Shown: positions 42,134-54,870, numbered from the stretch's first letter. The stretch: DNA of 64,000 nt from JBHHZJ01 sp046758005 (GCA_046758005.1 JBHHZJ010000005.1:1-64000), one strand, 5' to 3'. Numbers and translations: made by a program. The notes: generated by a model not told the origin, from the sequence alone.

Positions 42134-43423
42134 CTACTCCGCCGCCTTCGGGATCGTCTTCTTGTACTCGAGGATCCGTCGCTCCAGCTCGGGCCGGAAA
42201 TGCCGGATCAGGCCCTGGATAGGCCACGCCGCGGCGTCGCCGAGCGCGCAGATCGTGTGCCCTTCGACCTCGTAGGTCACGTCGAGCAGCATGTCGATCT
42301 CCGCGACGTCGGCCTGGCCGCGCACGAGCCGGTTCATGACCCGCCACATCCAGCCCGTGCCCTCGCGGCACGGCGTGCACTGACCGCAGCTCTCGTGCAT
42401 GTAAAAGTGCGACAGGTTGGCGATGGCGGCCACGATGTCGGTCGATTTGTCCATGACGATGACCGCCGCCGTGCCCAGGCCGGACTTGACCTCGCGCAGG
42501 GAGTCGAAGTCCATCAGCACCGTGTCGCAGATCGACTTCGGAATGAGCGGCACCGACGAGCCGCCCGGGATCACCGCGAGCAGGTTGTCCCACCCGCCGC
42601 GCACGCCGCCGGCGTGGATCTCGATCAGCTCGCGCAGCGGGATGCCCATCTCCTCCTCGACGTTGCACGGCGTGTTGACGTGGCCGGAGATGCTGAAAAT
42701 CTTGGTCCCGGTGTTCTTCGGCCGGCCGAGCCCGGTCCACCAGTCGACGCCGCGCCGCAGGATCTCCGGCACGACCGCAATCGTCTCGACGTTGTTGACC
42801 GTGGTGGGACAGCCGTACAGGCCGACCGCGGCGGGGAACGGCGGCTTGAGGCGCGGCTGGCCCTTCTTGCCCTCCAGGCTTTCCAGCAGCGCGGTCTCCT
42901 CGCCGCAGATGTAGGCGCCGGCGCCGCGGTGCACGTAGATGTCGTAGACCCAGTCGGACCCGCACGCGTTTTTGCCAAGCAGGCCCGCCTCGCAGGCCTC
43001 GTCGACGGCGGCCTGCAGCCGCTCGGCCTCGCGGAAGAACTCGCCGCGGATATAGATGTAGCAGGTGTGCGCGCCCATCGCGAACCCGGCGACCAGGCAG
43101 CCCTCGAGCAACCGGTGCGGGTCGTTGCGCATGATCTCCCGGTCCTTGCAGGTCCCGGGCTCGGACTCGTCGGCGTTGACCACGAGATAGTGCGGCCGGG
43201 TGTCGCTCTCCTTGGGCATGAACGACCATTTGAGGCCGGCCGGAAAGCCGGCGCCGCCGCGCCCGCGCAGCTCGGAATCCTTGACCATCTGCACGATCTG
43301 CTCGCGGCCGAGCTCGAGCAGCTTCTTGGTGCCGTCCCACGCGCCGCGCCGCAGCGCGCCCTGGAGGCGCCAATCTTCGAGACCGTAGAGGTTGGTGAAG
43401 ACGCGGTCCCGGTCGTGCAGCAT
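42134..43423 (-). CDS. nuoF: NADH-quinone oxidoreductase subunit F
   Basis: 429 residues. NADH/FMN-binding subunit: GRGGAGFPAGLKWSFMPK (NADH), AYICGEETALLESLEG (FMN) and the N3 cluster ESCGQCTPCREGTGW. Begins directly at the nuoE stop. Confidence 0.98.
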   Translation of the reverse strand: MLHDRDRVFTNLYGLEDWRLQGALRRGAWDGTKKLLELGREQIVQMVKDSELRGRGGAGFPAGLKWSFMPKESDTRPHYLVVNADESEPGTCKDREIMRNDPHRLLEGCLVAGFAMGAHTCYIYIRGEFFREAERLQAAVDEACEAGLLGKNACGSDWVYDIYVHRGAGAYICGEETALLESLEGKKGQPRLKPPFPAAVGLYGCPTTVNNVETIAVVPEILRRGVDWWTGLGRPKNTGTKIFSISGHVNTPCNVEEEMGIPLRELIEIHAGGVRGGWDNLLAVIPGGSSVPLIPKSICDTVLMDFDSLREVKSGLGTAAVIVMDKSTDIVAAIANLSHFYMHESCGQCTPCREGTGWMWRVMNRLVRGQADVAEIDMLLDVTYEVEGHTICALGDAAAWPIQGLIRHFRPELERRILEYKKTIPKAAE

Positions 43424-44059
43424 TCAGTCCGCGCCCCCCGCGCCGCCCGGCGCGAGCGCCGGCACTTCCCTCAGCGTCGTCGGGCCGCCCTCCGGGGCCG
43501 AGCACCGCCGCCCGGTCTGCGGGCCCGCCGGCACGTCCTTGCCGGCCCTCAGTTCGTCGATGATCTCCGTCATGCGCCGCGGCGTAAGGTCCTCGTAGTA
43601 GTCGTCGTTGATCTGCACCATGGGCGCGTTGGCGCAGGCGCCCAGGCATTCAACCTCGACCACGGTGAACAGGCCGTCTGCGGTATTCTCGCCCAGGCCG
43701 ACGCCGAAGCGTTCGCAACATGTGCGCGTCAACTCGGCGGCGCCGCGCAGCCAGCACGGCGTGGTCCGGCATACCTGGATCAGGTATTTGCCGACCGGCT
43801 TCAGGTTGAACATGGTGTAAAAGCTGGCGACCTCGTGCACGCGGATCGGCGCCAGATCCAGGACGTTGGCCACGTATTCGATCGCTTCCCCGGGCAGCCA
43901 TCCGCCGTTTTGGCGCTGTGCGAGGTCGAGCAGGGCGACGACCGCGCTGGCCTGGCGGCCCTGCGGGTAGCGGGCGATGAGCGCCTTGGCCCGCTCCATA
44001 TTCTCCGGCGTGAAGGCGAAGTCTCCCGCCTCGCCCGCGCGGTAGCTGGTCACCTTCAT
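43424..44059 (-). CDS. nuoE: NADH-quinone oxidoreductase subunit E
   Basis: 211 residues. Thioredoxin-like [2Fe-2S] N1a subunit: CRTTPCWLRGA and VECLGACANAPMVQINDDYYE hold the four cysteines. The C-terminal tail of about 40 residues (GPQTGRRCSAPEGGPTTL) is of the alphaproteobacterial kind. ATG at 44059 overlaps the nuoD stop as ATGA. Confidence 0.97.
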   Translation of the reverse strand: MKVTSYRAGEAGDFAFTPENMERAKALIARYPQGRQASAVVALLDLAQRQNGGWLPGEAIEYVANVLDLAPIRVHEVASFYTMFNLKPVGKYLIQVCRTTPCWLRGAAELTRTCCERFGVGLGENTADGLFTVVEVECLGACANAPMVQINDDYYEDLTPRRMTEIIDELRAGKDVPAGPQTGRRCSAPEGGPTTLREVPALAPGGAGGAD

Positions 44060-45234
44060 CGGTCGACCTCGCCGAACACGACGTCCATCGAGCCCAGGAT
44101 CGCCACGCTGTCGGCCAGCATGTGCCCCCGGCACATGAAGTCCATGGCCGAAAGAAACGCGAAGCTCGGCGCGCGGATCTTGCAGCGGTAGGGCCGGTTG
44201 GCGCCGTCGGAAACGAGGAAGACCGCGAACTCGCCCTTGGGCGCCTCGACCGCCGTATAGGTCTCGCCGGGCGGTACGTGGTAGCCCTCGGTGTAAAGCT
44301 TGAAGTGGTGGATGAGGGCCTCCATCGAGCGTTTCATCTCGGCCCGTTTCGGCGGGGTCACCTTGTGGTCTTGCACCATGACGGGCCCGTCCGGCATCTT
44401 CTCGACGCACTGGCGCATGATACGCACGCTCTGGCGCATTTCCTCGATGCGCACGAGATAGCGATCGAAGCAATCCCCCTTCTTGCCAACGGGAATGTCG
44501 AACTCGAGGTCCTCGTAAACCTCGTAGGGCTGCGCCTTGCGCAGGTCCCAGGGCACGCCGGAGGCGCGCAGCATCGGGCCGCTGAAACCCCAGTCGAGAG
44601 CGTCCGCGGCGCTGACGGCGCCGATGTCCACGCACCGCTGCCGAAAAATCCGATTGTCGGTCAGCAGCGTTTCGCAGTCGTCCACCATGTTCGGGAAGGT
44701 GTCACAGAACACCGCGATGTCATCGAGCAGGCCCGCCGGGAGATCCTGGTGCACTCCGCCGGGCCGGAAGTAGGCGGCGTGCATGCGCGCCCCGGAAGCC
44801 CGCTCGTAAAATTCCATCAGCTTCTCGCGCTCCTCGAAGCCCCAGAGCATGGGCGTCATGGCGCCGATGTCGAGGGCGAAGGTGCAGATATTCAGCAGAT
44901 GGTTCAGAATCCGGCTGATCTCGCTGTACAGGACGCGGATGTACTGGGCGCGCGGCGGGACCTCGATGCCGAGCAGCTTCTCGACGGCCAGAGCGAAGGC
45001 GTGCTCCTGGTTCATCGGCGCGACGTAGTCGAGCCGGTCGAAGTACGGCACCGCCTGGAGGTACGTCTTGTACTCGATCAGCTTCTCGGTGCCCCGGTGC
45101 AGCAGGCCGATATGCGGGTCGGCGCGCTCGATGACCTCGCCGTCCATCTCCAGCACCAGCCGCAGCACGCCGTGCGCGGCCGGATGCTGAGGCCCGAAAT
45201 TGAGGGTCAGCGGCTTGATCTCCACCTCGGCCAT
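44056..45234 (-). CDS. nuoD: NADH-quinone oxidoreductase subunit D
   Basis: 392 residues. 49-kDa subunit lining the quinone pocket. N-terminal NFGPQHPAAHGVLRLVLEM contains the quinone-site His; GLLHRGTEKLIEYKTY follows. Start at 45234 overlaps the nuoC stop by one base. Separate from nuoC (no CD fusion). Confidence 0.97.
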   Translation of the reverse strand: MAEVEIKPLTLNFGPQHPAAHGVLRLVLEMDGEVIERADPHIGLLHRGTEKLIEYKTYLQAVPYFDRLDYVAPMNQEHAFALAVEKLLGIEVPPRAQYIRVLYSEISRILNHLLNICTFALDIGAMTPMLWGFEEREKLMEFYERASGARMHAAYFRPGGVHQDLPAGLLDDIAVFCDTFPNMVDDCETLLTDNRIFRQRCVDIGAVSAADALDWGFSGPMLRASGVPWDLRKAQPYEVYEDLEFDIPVGKKGDCFDRYLVRIEEMRQSVRIMRQCVEKMPDGPVMVQDHKVTPPKRAEMKRSMEALIHHFKLYTEGYHVPPGETYTAVEAPKGEFAVFLVSDGANRPYRCKIRAPSFAFLSAMDFMCRGHMLADSVAILGSMDVVFGEVDR

Positions 45235-45875
45235 CAGACCTTGCCCTCCTCGCCCTCCTCGCCCTGCGCGGTCGCGCCGTCGCCGGCCTTTTCGTCCCCG
45301 GGCAGATGCAGCATGCCCTCCCAGGGGCTGACGAAATCGAAGTAGCGGAACTCCTGGGTCAGTTTCACCGGCTCGTAGACGACGCGCTTCTGGTCCTCGT
45401 CGTAACGCACCTCGACGTAGCCGGTCAGCGGGAAGTCCTTGCGCAGGGGATGGCCCTCGAAGCCGTAGTCGGTCAGGATACGGCGCAGGTCCGGATGATC
45501 CGAGAAGAACACCCCGAACAGGTCCCAAACCTCGCGCTCGAACCAGTTGGCCGATCGGAATACCGCCGTCACCGACGGCACCGGTGTCGCCTCGTCGATC
45601 GCCAGTTTGACCCGGATGCGCTGGTTGTACTTGACCGAGAGCAGGTTGTACACGACCTCGAAGCGCTCCTCACGGTCCGGGTAGTCGACGGCGGTCACGT
45701 CCATAAGCTGCTTGAACTGGCAGTTCTGGTCGTCGCGCAAGAAGGTCAACGTCTTGACGATCGCCTCGCGCTTGGCGCGCACGACCAGCTCGTCGCGGGC
45801 AAGCTCCGCACCGAGCACCTCCTCGGGGAGCGCCGCGGCGATGTACTCGCCGAAGTCTCGCAGGGCTTCGTTCAT
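45234..45875 (-). CDS. nuoC: NADH-quinone oxidoreductase subunit C
   Basis: 213 residues. 30-kDa peripheral subunit with the signature WFEREVWDLFGVFFSDHPDLRRILTDYGF region. The C-terminal tail is short and Gly/Glu-rich. ATG at 45875 gives MNEALRDFGEYI. A TTG at 45908, four bases after the nuoB stop, would add 11 residues. Confidence 0.95.
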   Translation of the reverse strand: MNEALRDFGEYIAAALPEEVLGAELARDELVVRAKREAIVKTLTFLRDDQNCQFKQLMDVTAVDYPDREERFEVVYNLLSVKYNQRIRVKLAIDEATPVPSVTAVFRSANWFEREVWDLFGVFFSDHPDLRRILTDYGFEGHPLRKDFPLTGYVEVRYDEDQKRVVYEPVKLTQEFRYFDFVSPWEGMLHLPGDEKAGDGATAQGEEGEEGKV

Positions 45876-45912
45876 GCGGCGGCGCCCGATCCGAACATAG
45901 CTGGCCAAGCGC

Positions 45913-46467
45913 TCAGCGCACGATGCCGGCGCTGCGCTTGATCTTCTTTTGCAGTTGCAGGATGCCGTACAGCAGGGCCTCCGCCGTCGGCGGACAACCC
46001 GGCACGTAGATGTCCACCGGCACGATGCGGTCGCAGCCGCGCACGACCGAGTAGGAATAATGGTAATACCCGCCGCCGTTGGCGCAGGATCCCATCGAGA
46101 TCACCCAGCGCGGCTCGGCCATCTGGTCGTAAACCTTGCGCAGGGCCGGTGCCATCTTGTTGGTCAGCGTGCCGGCCACGATCATGACGTCGGACTGGCG
46201 CGGGCTGGGGCGGAACACGATGCCGAAGCGATCGAGGTCGTAGCGGCTGCACGCGGAGTGCATCATCTCGATCGCGCAGCACGCCAGCCCGAAGGTCATC
46301 GGCCACAGGGACCCGGTCTGGGCCCACGCGGCCAGCTTGTCCATCTGGGCAACCAGGAAACCCTTTTCGGAGAGCTCGTCGCTCACGCCTTTCAGGACGG
46401 CGTCCTGCCCGGGCACGGGCAGGAGCGGCGCCTGGGCCGTGCTCGTGCCGGGTGCCTTTACTCCCAT
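45913..46467 (-). CDS. nuoB: NADH-quinone oxidoreductase subunit B
   Basis: 184 residues. Holds cluster N2, the last step before quinone: MTFGLACCAIEMMHSA (paired cysteines), VISMGSCANGGGYYHYSYS and YVPGCPPTAEALLYGI. ATG at 46467 overlaps the nuoA stop; an earlier in-frame start at 46488 is less likely. Confidence 0.97.
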   Translation of the reverse strand: MGVKAPGTSTAQAPLLPVPGQDAVLKGVSDELSEKGFLVAQMDKLAAWAQTGSLWPMTFGLACCAIEMMHSACSRYDLDRFGIVFRPSPRQSDVMIVAGTLTNKMAPALRKVYDQMAEPRWVISMGSCANGGGYYHYSYSVVRGCDRIVPVDIYVPGCPPTAEALLYGILQLQKKIKRSAGIVR

Positions 46468-46823
46468 TCCAGGGCCCCCTTCCTCCACTCGTAGATGAAG
46501 CCGACGGTCAGGACGCCGAGAAAAACCACCATCGACCAGAAACCGAACACACCGATGTCGCCGAGCGCCACGGCCCAGGGAAACAGGAACGCCACCTCGA
46601 GGTCGAAGATGATGAACAGGATGGCGACCAGGTAGAAGCGAACGTCGAACTTGCTGCGGGCGGAGTCAAAGGCCTCGAAGCCGCACTCGTAGGCCGAGAC
46701 CTTCTCCGAGTCCGGACGCTGGCGGGCCACGATGTAGGACGCCGCCACCATGACGACGGACAGGCCGATGGCGATTCCGAGAAAGATCAGGATCGGCAGA
46801 TATTCGGCCAGCAAGGCGTCCAT
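46458..46823 (-). CDS. nuoA: NADH-quinone oxidoreductase subunit A
   Basis: 121 residues, three membrane helices. YECGFEAFDSARSKFDVRFY is the family signature, with the loop Cys. First gene of the nuo operon. The frame is open far upstream to 47144, but that extension runs through an extragenic repeat and is not coding. Confidence 0.97.
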   Translation of the reverse strand: MDALLAEYLPILIFLGIAIGLSVVMVAASYIVARQRPDSEKVSAYECGFEAFDSARSKFDVRFYLVAILFIIFDLEVAFLFPWAVALGDIGVFGFWSMVVFLGVLTVGFIYEWRKGALEWE

Positions 46824-47376
46824 CGTCCTGGTCCCCTGAACTGGGCGCGCGGAGGTGGCCCGCGGCCTCTGGAATATAGGTACAACCCGGTTTGGAGGAA
46901 AGCACCAAACGGCCCGCAGCCGCGCCATTCCCTGATCGGGCACGGCGCTTCGCGGACCGAGTGGACCGATCCGGAAATTCCATTCGCTCTCCGTCATCCC
47001 GGCCAAGCGGCCCCTGGGTCCGGCCTCCGGCCGGCCCGAGGAGAGCCTCCGCCCCACGAGCCGGAATCCATGTCTCGGCCTGCACCAAGCGGTGTCATGG
47101 ACTCCGGGTCGTAAGGCGCGCGGAAGGACGAATCCAGATACCAAGCGAACCTCGAACCCAGGGTACCAGGGCGTCCGTTGGAGGGGCGCTGGTCCGGGCC
47201 GGGCCGCGACCGCTCGACGACGCCTGGATCGCGTCTACGCGGCCCACGTTCGAGAAACGCGCCGGTCCGAAACCATCTTGCGTTCGTCCCAGGCAGGGCC
47301 CGACGCGCCCCGCAGGCTCGATCGGCCCTATTTGAAGCCGATCACGGGCCTCGGCCGCGCGCTGGTCAGGGTCGGA
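46824..47376. other. 553-nt non-coding region upstream of nuoA
   Basis: Holds an extragenic palindromic repeat (46991-47072) and, nearer nuoA, a minus-strand TATATT (46873-46878) that could be the -10 of the nuo promoter, with only a weak -35 (TTTCCT, 17-bp spacer). The remainder up to tRNA-Asp shows nothing I can name. Confidence 0.5.
46991..47072. repeat. Extragenic palindromic repeat, degenerate
   Basis: Plus strand runs from CCGTCATCCCGG to CCGGAATCCATG, with GC-rich imperfectly pairing sequence between. These two ends are the hallmark of widespread intergenic repeats of the form ATGGATTCCGG...CCGGGATGACGG found in many alphaproteobacteria. A fainter similar stretch, with CGTCATACCG and GAGAATCC, occurs near 23421-23453. 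Confidence 0.6.
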
Positions 47377-47453
<77 letters not shown>

Positions 47454-47920
47454 GGGAGGCTTACCACCCACGATCATAAGAGAACGATACGTGCGACCGC
47501 CTTGCAGCTATTCTCGCCGAGGCGCGTGGTGCGCCGCGATGCCGGCGCATCACAGGGACCGTGCGACGACGACCGAAGGGCGCACAAGACCGCCCGGAGG
47601 GCGCTCTTCCCGTCCCGCGGAGGGCGTCGACGCCGCTTGGCGATGTCCCGCATCGCCGGCGCGCCGTTTCCACCCCAACGGACGGGAAAAGGCCATCCCA
47701 CGCACCATCCTCTTACTCTTACGATGGCGGGTACTCGTCCTCGGGCCGCCGTGATGTACTCCACGCCCCTTGGGGTGTCAAGCGGCCCACCGCCGGCGCG
47801 AACGGCCCTCGGCCGCCCATTGTAGAAACAGATATAGGGTCCGCCGCGCCGTATACCAGGCGTTCGCCCCCTAGCGGACGAACGAATCGCGGCGGCCCTC
47901 CAGACATGCCATTTGCGGTC
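47454..47920. other. 467-nt spacer between tRNA-Asp and tRNA-Val
   Basis: No supported protein gene. The minus strand carries a strong-looking promoter (47753-47781) about 300 nt before tRNA-Asp, and GC-rich hairpins such as GGCGAT/ATCGCC and GGATGG/CCGTCC downstream of it. It may make an unknown small RNA or a long tRNA-Asp precursor. Confidence 0.4.
47753..47781 (-). promoter_or_regulatory. Promoter-like site with no assigned gene
   Basis: Minus strand: consensus -35 TTGACA (47776-47781), 17-bp spacer, TACATC (47753-47758). Start would be near 47746. Confidence 0.4.
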
Positions 47921-47996
47921 TGGTGGGCGATGACGGAGTCGAACCGCCGACCTTCTCGGTGTAAACGAGACGCTCTGCCGACTGAGCTAATCGCCC
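47921..47996 (-). tRNA. tRNA-Val (TAC)
   Basis: 76 nt with encoded CCA. Acceptor GGGCGAT/ATCGCCC, anticodon loop TTTACAC on TCTCG/CGAGA, T loop TTCGACT. Confidence 0.96.
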
Positions 47997-48079
47997 ACGG
48001 GGTCGTATCGCCCGCGCGCGTTTCGAACACGTCTTGGACCCGCCTCTCTGAGCGGCCGGTCCGCTTTGCGGCGCGCGGC

Positions 48080-48122
48080 AAAAAAACGCCGACCGCCTCC
48101 GCCTGGGACGCGGGGCGGCCGG
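48080..48122 (-). terminator. Intrinsic terminator after hupB
   Basis: Minus strand: a 9-bp stem CCGGCCGCC/GGCGGTCGG (one G-T) followed by CG and seven T. It starts 28 nt after the hupB stop. Confidence 0.85.
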
Positions 48123-48149
48123 GGCCGAATCGCGTGCATGCGCGTTTTT

Positions 48150-48425
48150 CTACCTGTTCACCGAGTCCTTGAGCGCCTTGCCCGCCTTGAACTTGGGCTG
48201 GTTGGATGCAGGAATCTTGATCCGTTCACCGGTCCGCGGATTCCGGCCTTCCGACGCGCGCCGCCTGCTGACGGAAAATGTCCCGAAGCCCACAAGGCGA
48301 ACCTCTTCACCTCCCTTGAGGGCGTCACTGATCGCATCGATCACGCTGTCGATGGCGTTGGTGCTGTCCGCCTTGGATAAACCAGTCCTCTCTGCAACGA
48401 CGGCTACGAGATCATTCTTGTTCAC
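48150..48425 (-). CDS. hupB: DNA-binding protein HU
   Basis: 91 residues. Nucleoid protein; N-terminal NKNDLVAVVAERTGLSKADS, the beta-arm GFGTFSVSRRRASEGRNPRTG and C-terminal FKAGKALKDSVNR are canonical. The start is GTG at 48425 preceded by a G-rich ribosome binding site (TAGGGGGGTCC). It has its own promoter and terminator, and follows lon as in many proteobacteria. Confidence 0.97.
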   Translation of the reverse strand: MNKNDLVAVVAERTGLSKADSTNAIDSVIDAISDALKGGEEVRLVGFGTFSVSRRRASEGRNPRTGERIKIPASNQPKFKAGKALKDSVNR

Positions 48426-48496
48426 GTTGGACCCCCCTAGAATGGACAAAGACAGGTGCGCAGAAGTGGAAAGAAAGGCACGCTGAAGGAGCCGGG

Positions 48497-48526
48497 ATTT
48501 TAGATCGCAGAATCCGGCGGCGTCAA
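48497..48526 (-). promoter_or_regulatory. Sigma-70 promoter of hupB
   Basis: TTGACG (48521-48526), 18-bp spacer, TAAAAT (48497-48502) on the minus strand; leader of about 65 nt to the GTG. One of the clearest promoters in the window. Confidence 0.7.
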
Positions 48527-48608
48527 TGCGACAACGCGCCAAATACGAAGGATTCTCGGCCTTCTTCGTGGATAAGATCGGTCCGGCGAGTGCCGCCGCC
48601 CGACGGCG

Positions 48609-51017
<2,409 letters not shown>

Positions 51018-51104
51018 GTTGCCTCGTTACTTGTGACGACGCGGCGAGCCGCGCCGGGCCTTCGCAAGCGTTGGGTTCACACCCAAGACCCGCATTCTCC
51101 CCTG

Positions 51105-51134
51105 AAAATCGTGCGCGCCGAGGACGAGTTCAAG
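51105..51134 (-). promoter_or_regulatory. Possible heat-shock-type promoter of lon
   Basis: Minus strand: CCCTTGAA (-35 core CTTGAA at 51129-51134), 18-bp spacing to GATTTT (51105-51110). The -35 fits sigma-32; the -10 does not fit well (CCCAT expected). Confidence 0.3.
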
Positions 51135-51163
51135 GGTATGGCCGCTGGGCCCCCGGGGCCGGC

Positions 51164-52429
<1,266 letters not shown>

Positions 52430-52647
52430 GCCTTCGACGTCTCGAACCCTTGATTCGGCCAAGTCATGTTAGACACACGGGCCACCGGCACACAACGGGA
52501 AAATCGGCATTTCCGGGCCGGTTTGCCGCCTCCGCCGGCCGTTTGCGGCGCGGCCGCGCGCTCCCTAACTTAACTGTAGGCGCGGCGCTTCAAGAATCCC
52601 TTAACGGCGCAGCGCCCGCCGCGTTAACCCTAATCGGCTCCCCTGAG

Positions 52648-52674
52648 TTACGATTACGTTACCATTGGGTTAAC
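52648..52674. promoter_or_regulatory. Tandem CtrA-like boxes between clpP and clpX
   Basis: Plus strand TTAC-N7-TTAC-N7-TTAAC: three half-sites exactly 11 bp apart. The last pair reads TTAC-CATTGGG-TTAAC, one mismatch from the CtrA consensus TTAA-N7-TTAAC. More TTAAC half-sites stand at 52570, 52601 and 52624 in the same gap. Confidence 0.45.
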
Positions 52675-52688
52675 GGGGCCGGGACCGC

Positions 52689-53360
52689 TCAAGCGCCGTC
52701 GCCCGGCCCGATCGACTGGCCCTCCTCGTCCTTCGCCCCTTTCGCCCCCGCCGGCCGGTTGACCACGACGTGGTCGATGAGGCCGAAGCTCTCGGCCTCC
52801 TCTGGGGTGAGGAACTTGTCGCGCTCCATGGCGTCCTCGATGGCCGTCAGCGACTGGCCCGTGTGCGTGGCGTAAATCTCGTTCAACCGGCTGCGCGTGC
52901 GGATGATCTCGCGGGCGTGAATTTCGACGTCCGTGGCCTGGCCCTCGAAGCCGCCGGAGGGTTGGTGCACCATGATCTTGGCGTTGGGCAGGGAGTAGCG
53001 CTTGCCGTGGGCCCCGGCCATGAGCAGCAGCGAGCCGGCCGAGGCCGCCTGCCCGATGCACACCGTCGAAACGTCCGGGCGGATGTACTGCATCGTGTCG
53101 TAAATGGCCAGCCCCGCGGTGACCACGCCACCCGGCGAGTTCACGTAGAACGCGATGTCCTTGTTCGGGTTTTCGGACTCCAGATACAGCAGTTGGGCGC
53201 AGACCAGGCTGGCCACGGAATCGTTGATCGGCCCGGTTAGGAAAATTATCCGCTCCTTGAGCAGGCGGGAATAGATGTCGTAGGCCCGCTCGCCCCGGTT
53301 GGTCTGTTCGACCACCATGGGGACGAGCAAATTCATGGACGTATCGCGTGCGTCGCTCAT
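52689..53360 (-). CDS. clpP: ATP-dependent Clp protease proteolytic subunit
   Basis: 223 residues. Catalytic triad S107 (GQAASAGSLL), H132 (MVHQPSGG) and D181 (MERDKFLTPEEA). Forms the tetradecameric chamber with ClpX. The C-terminal extension (AGAKGAKDEEGQSIGPG) is unstructured and slightly longer than usual. Starts 49 nt after tig. Confidence 0.97.
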   Translation of the reverse strand: MSDARDTSMNLLVPMVVEQTNRGERAYDIYSRLLKERIIFLTGPINDSVASLVCAQLLYLESENPNKDIAFYVNSPGGVVTAGLAIYDTMQYIRPDVSTVCIGQAASAGSLLLMAGAHGKRYSLPNAKIMVHQPSGGFEGQATDVEIHAREIIRTRSRLNEIYATHTGQSLTAIEDAMERDKFLTPEEAESFGLIDHVVVNRPAGAKGAKDEEGQSIGPGDGA

Positions 53361-53409
53361 GAGATGTGTGTTCCTTGCGTGGCGAGCCGAGACCGCCGCC
53401 CCGGCCGGC

Positions 53410-54870
53410 TCAGGATTGCGTGTCCGCAGCGCCTTTCCTGCCGCCCGATTTCCCGGTCCGTCCGGCGCCCTCGTCCGCGTTCTTGCCTTTGCCGCCCTTG
53501 GCCGCGGATTCGGCCGGCTTCGCCTCGCTCTGAGCGGCCTCGTCGGCCTCAGCCGCCATTTCCGCGCGCAATTCGGCGGGCGTCACGTTGCGCTCGGTCA
53601 CCTTGGCGAGATCGACGATGAAGTCGACGACCTTGTCCTCGAAAATCGGCGCGCGCAGGTTGGCCATGGCCTCGGGTGCGCGTTGATATAATTCGAAGAC
53701 CGTGCGCTCGTGGCCCGGGTGGCGCTGGGCCTCGCGCAGCACGGCACGGTTGAGTTCGTCCTGGCTAACCTCGATTCCGTTGCGCCGCCCCACTTCCGAG
53801 ATCAGGAGCCCAAGCCGCACCCGCCGTTCGGCGATCGTCCGGTATTCCTGCTTGAGCTCGTCCTCGCTCTTGGCCGCATCCTCCGGGTCGAGCCGGCCCT
53901 CCCGGCGGTCTTCCTCGATCTGTCGCCAGATGGTGTCGAACTCCGCGTCGACCATGCCCTCTGGAACCGGGAAGTCGTGCGCCTCGGCCAGTTTGTCAAG
54001 GAGCTGGCGCTTCAGCCGGCCGCGCGCGACGTCCCGATACTCGCCCGCCAGGCGCTCGCGCACCCGCTCCTTCAGGGCCGCCAGGTCGGTCTCGCCCAAC
54101 GTCGCGGCCAGCTCGTCGTCGATGGGCACCGGCGCCGGTTCGAGGATGTTCTTGATCTTGACCGTGAAGACCGCATCCCGGCCGGCCAAGCGGTCGTTGA
54201 CATAGGTCTCCGGGAAGGTCAGCTTGACCTCCCGGGTGTCGCCGATCTCGGCGCCGACCAGCTGGTCCTCGAAGCCCTGGACGAAGCTGTTCGAGCCAAG
54301 CTCCAGGTGATGGTCCTCCGCGGACATGCCGGGGAATTCCTCGCCGTCCACGGTGCCCGTGAAATCGAGCACCAGGACGTCACCCAATTGCGCCTTGCGC
54401 GGCTGGTCCAGCGGCTTGGTCCTCTTGTGCGCCTTGGCCAAGTCCGACAGCGTCTCCTCGACCGCGCTCTCCTCCACCGCGATGGCAAGGCGCTCGAGCT
54501 CGAGGCCGGAGAAGTCCATCGGCTCGATCTCCGGCAGAATCTCGAGCGCCATGGTGTATTCGAGGTCCTTGCCCTCGTCGAAGGAGGTGATCTCGATTTT
54601 CGGCGGCGTCGCCGGGCGCAGGCCGCGCTCGTTGATCGCCTGGCTCGAGCTGTCGTTGACGGCGCGCTCCAGCACCTCGCCCATCACCGACTTGCCGAAG
54701 CGCCGCTTCAGGATGTTCAGCGGCACCTTGCCGGGCCGGAAGCCCGGCACGCTCACCCGGGTGCCGAGCTCCTGCAGGCGCCCGGCCATCTTCTCGTCGA
54801 TGTCCTCGGCGCTGATCAGGACCTTGTATTCGCGTTTCAGGCCCTCGGTGTGTGTCTCGGTAACCTGCAT
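53410..54870 (-). CDS. tig: Trigger factor
   Basis: 486 residues. Ribosome-associated chaperone: N-terminal ribosome-binding GFRPGKVPLNILKRRFGKSV, central FKBP-type prolyl isomerase (about 155-240) and C-terminal substrate-cradle domain. A Lys/Gly-rich low-complexity tail follows. ATG at 54870 (MQVTETHTEGLKREYKV) is chosen by family; the longer frame runs back into tRNA-Leu. Confidence 0.97.
   Translation of the reverse strand: MQVTETHTEGLKREYKVLISAEDIDEKMAGRLQELGTRVSVPGFRPGKVPLNILKRRFGKSVMGEVLERAVNDSSSQAINERGLRPATPPKIEITSFDEGKDLEYTMALEILPEIEPMDFSGLELERLAIAVEESAVEETLSDLAKAHKRTKPLDQPRKAQLGDVLVLDFTGTVDGEEFPGMSAEDHHLELGSNSFVQGFEDQLVGAEIGDTREVKLTFPETYVNDRLAGRDAVFTVKIKNILEPAPVPIDDELAATLGETDLAALKERVRERLAGEYRDVARGRLKRQLLDKLAEAHDFPVPEGMVDAEFDTIWRQIEEDRREGRLDPEDAAKSEDELKQEYRTIAERRVRLGLLISEVGRRNGIEVSQDELNRAVLREAQRHPGHERTVFELYQRAPEAMANLRAPIFEDKVVDFIVDLAKVTERNVTPAELRAEMAAEADEAAQSEAKPAESAAKGGKGKNADEGAGRTGKSGGRKGAADTQS

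Noticed and set aside
42134..43649. Frame joining nuoE, nuoF and nuoG as a fusion
   Set aside because: Individual starts, stops and family boundaries are clear; the fused frame is an out-of-frame shadow.
46458..47144. N-terminally extended nuoA frame
   Set aside because: The extra segment runs through the extragenic repeat and ends before the canonical MDALLAEYLPIL start of the family.
47474..47764. Minus-strand 96-codon frame between the two tRNAs
   Set aside because: Arg/Ala-rich, no ribosome binding site, and its start lies within the promoter-like site; more consistent with non-coding DNA.
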